A DNA stretch of 64,000 nt from Psychroflexus montanilacus (GTDB lineage: Bacteria > Bacteroidota > Bacteroidia > Flavobacteriales > Flavobacteriaceae): NCBI RefSeq assembly GCF_020164535.1, contig NZ_JAIQZC010000003.1:186001-250000 (forward strand). Direction: 5' to 3'. The number at the start of each line of letters is the position of its first letter. The stretch's first letter is position 1. The notes below the pieces were generated by a model that made no database searches, was not told where the DNA came from, and was given only the letters and a program-made list of their open reading frames with translations. This document shows positions 62,433 to 64,000 of the stretch, in pieces. The position numbers were made by a program, and so were the translations under genes.

Positions 62433-63311
62433 TTAGTAGTACAATTCGTCAGTTTTCAAATTCAAAAAGCGCTGCGTCGCAAAAAACGTACTCAGCCAGG
62501 ATATCAGGATGCCAAGAACAAGCACTCCGGCAAAAATCGCCGCCAGCAAGATTTCATCGCTGATGAGGTTCAGTTCTGGAAAGCTTTTGTCGAGATAATA
62601 CAATACGACCGCCATCCCGATTAAGGAAATGGATGAGCCTATGATCCCAAGTTTCACGCTTTTCAATATAAATGGTCGTCTTATAAAACGCTTGGTCGCG
62701 CCCACCATTTGCATGGTTTTTATCGTAAATCGTTTGGCGTAGACCGAAAGCCGTATCGAGCTGTTAATCAGCAATACCGCAATAAAGGTCAGCAATCCAC
62801 TCACCGCCAATATCCAAAAACTCAGGCGCTTGATATTATCATTCAGCAAGGCAATCAGCGGTTTGTCGTAAATAATTTCGTCTACAAAGTCTTTTTCACT
62901 AAGATCTCTGGAAATTTCAGCAATTTTGGTTTCAGATACATAGTCGGCATTAAAATAAACATCGATAGAGTTTTGCAGCGGGTTGTACCCCAGAAACTCC
63001 ATAAAATCTTCACCAATCTCCTTGCTGTAATCCTTGGCAGCCTCCTCTTTAGAGACAAACTCTATGCTTTTGGTATATTCCGCCAGGGCAAGCGACTTTT
63101 GCAATTGATCGATTTCTACCTCTTTCGCCGTGTCCTTCAAGTAGATGGATAAAGCGATTTGCTCCTTAAAATGGTCGGCCACTTTCTTGGTATTGAGCAC
63201 TAGTAATGCCAGTAAACCTACAAGAAAGAGCACCAAAGCAATGCTGATCACCACCGAAAAGTAGGAGGTAATCAATCGCCGTTTCTGGTATTTCTCAAAA
63301 GATGAAGCCAC
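62433..63311 (-). CDS. ftsX: Cell division protein FtsX, GTG start
   Basis: The 292-residue protein has four helices and the FtsX large periplasmic loop between helix 1 (SYFSVVISIALVLFLVGLLAL) and the C-terminal three. It acts with FtsE to control septal peptidoglycan hydrolases. ftsE is not in view. The start is GTG at 63311 (MASSFEKYQKRR). A -7 candidate TATATTTT lies upstream on the minus strand. Confidence 0.92.
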   Translation of the reverse strand: MASSFEKYQKRRLITSYFSVVISIALVLFLVGLLALLVLNTKKVADHFKEQIALSIYLKDTAKEVEIDQLQKSLALAEYTKSIEFVSKEEAAKDYSKEIGEDFMEFLGYNPLQNSIDVYFNADYVSETKIAEISRDLSEKDFVDEIIYDKPLIALLNDNIKRLSFWILAVSGLLTFIAVLLINSSIRLSVYAKRFTIKTMQMVGATKRFIRRPFILKSVKLGIIGSSISLIGMAVVLYYLDKSFPELNLISDEILLAAIFAGVLVLGILISWLSTFFATQRFLNLKTDELYY

Positions 63312-63359
63312 TCGATAAATTTTGGTAAAAATATAAAACTATAGCATTATAACGTTGAA

Positions 63360-63535
63360 GCGCGAGATTAATTTTATGGGCGCTTTCACCCGCTATCCGC
63401 TCCAACTCCGCAGGCCTCACTTCCAGGTCTAGAGCTTGGAGCGGCTTTTCCTCCGGGCAAGCGCTCCAAGCTCGACCTGAAGCGTTCTGCCTTTACGGGG
63501 TTTTTGCTGCTATCGGGAGCGCAGGCCTGGAAGAC
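63360..63535. repeat. GC-rich structured intergenic element
   Basis: The 309-base gap between ftsX and the next gene holds no coding sequence that I can support. Most of it is a GC-rich block unlike its surroundings. CAGGTC plus GAGCTTGGAGCG (63424-63443, with a TA bulge) pairs with CGCTCCAAGCTC plus GACCTG (63462-63479). CGCAGGCCT occurs twice (63409-63417 and 63520-63528), and TTCCAGG (63421-63427) mirrors CCTGGAA (63526-63532). It resembles dispersed hairpin elements of flavobacterial genomes. Confidence 0.55.
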
Positions 63536-63620
63536 GAGCCATGATTAGATTTCCAAAAATTATAAGATGTTGAAACTATCTTTTGTATATTTTAGCAATC
63601 ACTAATCAATCATACTAATC

Positions 63621-64000
63621 ATGAAATCAATCATCACAGTGACGCTAGCATTCTGCTTTTCATTGTCTTTCGCACAAAACAATGAAGAGTCAAGAGCAAC
63701 AGATTCTATTCCCAAAAGCAATTACGAAAAGGTACACGAGATTCGACTTGGAGGCTTTAAACTCCTAGCTGCCGGATACTTTGATGCCGCTTACGAATAT
63801 ATCAACACACCAACTTCAGGCTTTGGGGCTTCACTCTTCATTAACTTCGACGATTCTATTGAAAATGAAAACTTCGGCATAAGTCCTTATTATAGGTTTT
63901 ATTTTGGAAGAAAAGATGACTTTCAAGGGGAGCGTTTTTTTGTGGAGCTTTTTTCCTTCTTCTACTCAGGAGAAGACGATGAAGTGTATTTTTCTCAAAA
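63621..64000 (+). CDS. Exported outer-membrane-like protein, C-terminus cut by window edge
   Basis: The frame opens at ATG 63621 and runs to the right edge, so about 126 residues are visible. A signal peptide ends at SLSFAQ (residue 19). The rest has alternating polar and hydrophobic strands (EIRLGGFKLLAAGYFDAAYEY, split here) typical of small Bacteroidota beta-barrels of DUF3575 type. Nothing can be said about its function. Confidence 0.7.
   Translation, partial: MKSIITVTLAFCFSLSFAQNNEESRATDSIPKSNYEKVHEIRLGGFKLLAAGYFDAAYEYINTPTSGFGASLFINFDDSIENENFGISPYYRFYFGRKDDFQGERFFVELFSFFYSGEDDEVYFSQ

Noticed and set aside
1-64000. CRISPR array, prophage, transposase, tRNA or rRNA
   Set aside because: I looked on both strands and found no regular spaced repeats, no phage or transposase proteins and no cloverleaf or rRNA sequence.

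Overview
The window is from a Bacteroidota genome, most likely a marine-type member of the Flavobacteriaceae. The evidence is low GC, Bacteroidota -7 boxes of the TAnnTTTG type upstream of many genes, an alternative complex III operon, SprA and RemB gliding/type IX secretion genes, a T9SS C-terminal sorting domain, and gene orders such as sprA-gcvH-vanZ-tonB-remB that I know from this family. I cannot name the genus. There is no phage, insertion sequence, CRISPR array, tRNA or rRNA that I can see.

Layout. 1-1969 (minus): part of an arsenosugar-biosynthesis cluster (ArsS radical SAM, cut by the window edge; a peroxidase-like protein; a DUF2064 transferase). 2072-2452: a SPOR-domain protein. 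2653-13960: one long respiratory operon, actABCDEF plus coxBA, ending at a clear terminator. 14030-20489: ruvB, a cytochrome P450, queG, the malic enzyme maeB and ruvA. 20495-31436: the gliding/T9SS block sprA-gcvH-vanZ-tonB-remB. 31517-34404: the second half of the cytochrome oxidase (heme O synthase, two subunit III-like proteins, subunit IV). 34479-36576: a SCO/DUF420 oxidase-maturation operon with two uncharacterised proteins, followed by a Spx/ArsC-like protein and a DMT exporter. 37896-44843: an NlpE-like lipoprotein, an ArsO-like flavoprotein, a DUF5916 protein on the opposite strand, and arsR-DUF6428-acr3-arsC. 45911-51039: a TetR-ABC-HlyD-TolC export operon whose ABC protein has lost most catalytic motifs. 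51041-58827: ribE, pdxA, DUF177-rpmF, a T9SS cargo protein, a cold-shock protein, a CLC channel and aspS. 59049-63311: a YwqK-like protein, tag, a thioredoxin-family protein, and the minus-strand operon ftsX-DUF3098-uppP-truB. 63621-64000: the start of an exported protein.

How it fits together. The act/cox operon and the cyoE/cox/SCO block, 17 kb apart, together encode quinol oxidation by alternative complex III, electron transfer to an aa3-type oxidase, and much of the oxidase's heme and copper assembly. SprA, TonB and RemB belong to the cell-surface secretion and motility machinery. Arsenic is a second theme: the window holds both a biosynthetic arsenic module at the left edge and a sensing, reduction and efflux module about 40 kb away.

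The most interesting points are the export operon built on a pseudo-ATPase (46588-48252), two genes whose expected ATG is ACG (queG and the T9SS cargo gene), a TonB-like domain at the N-terminus of RemB, the uncharacterised DUF6428 protein in the ars operon, and a GC-rich hairpin element between divergent genes at 63360-63535.
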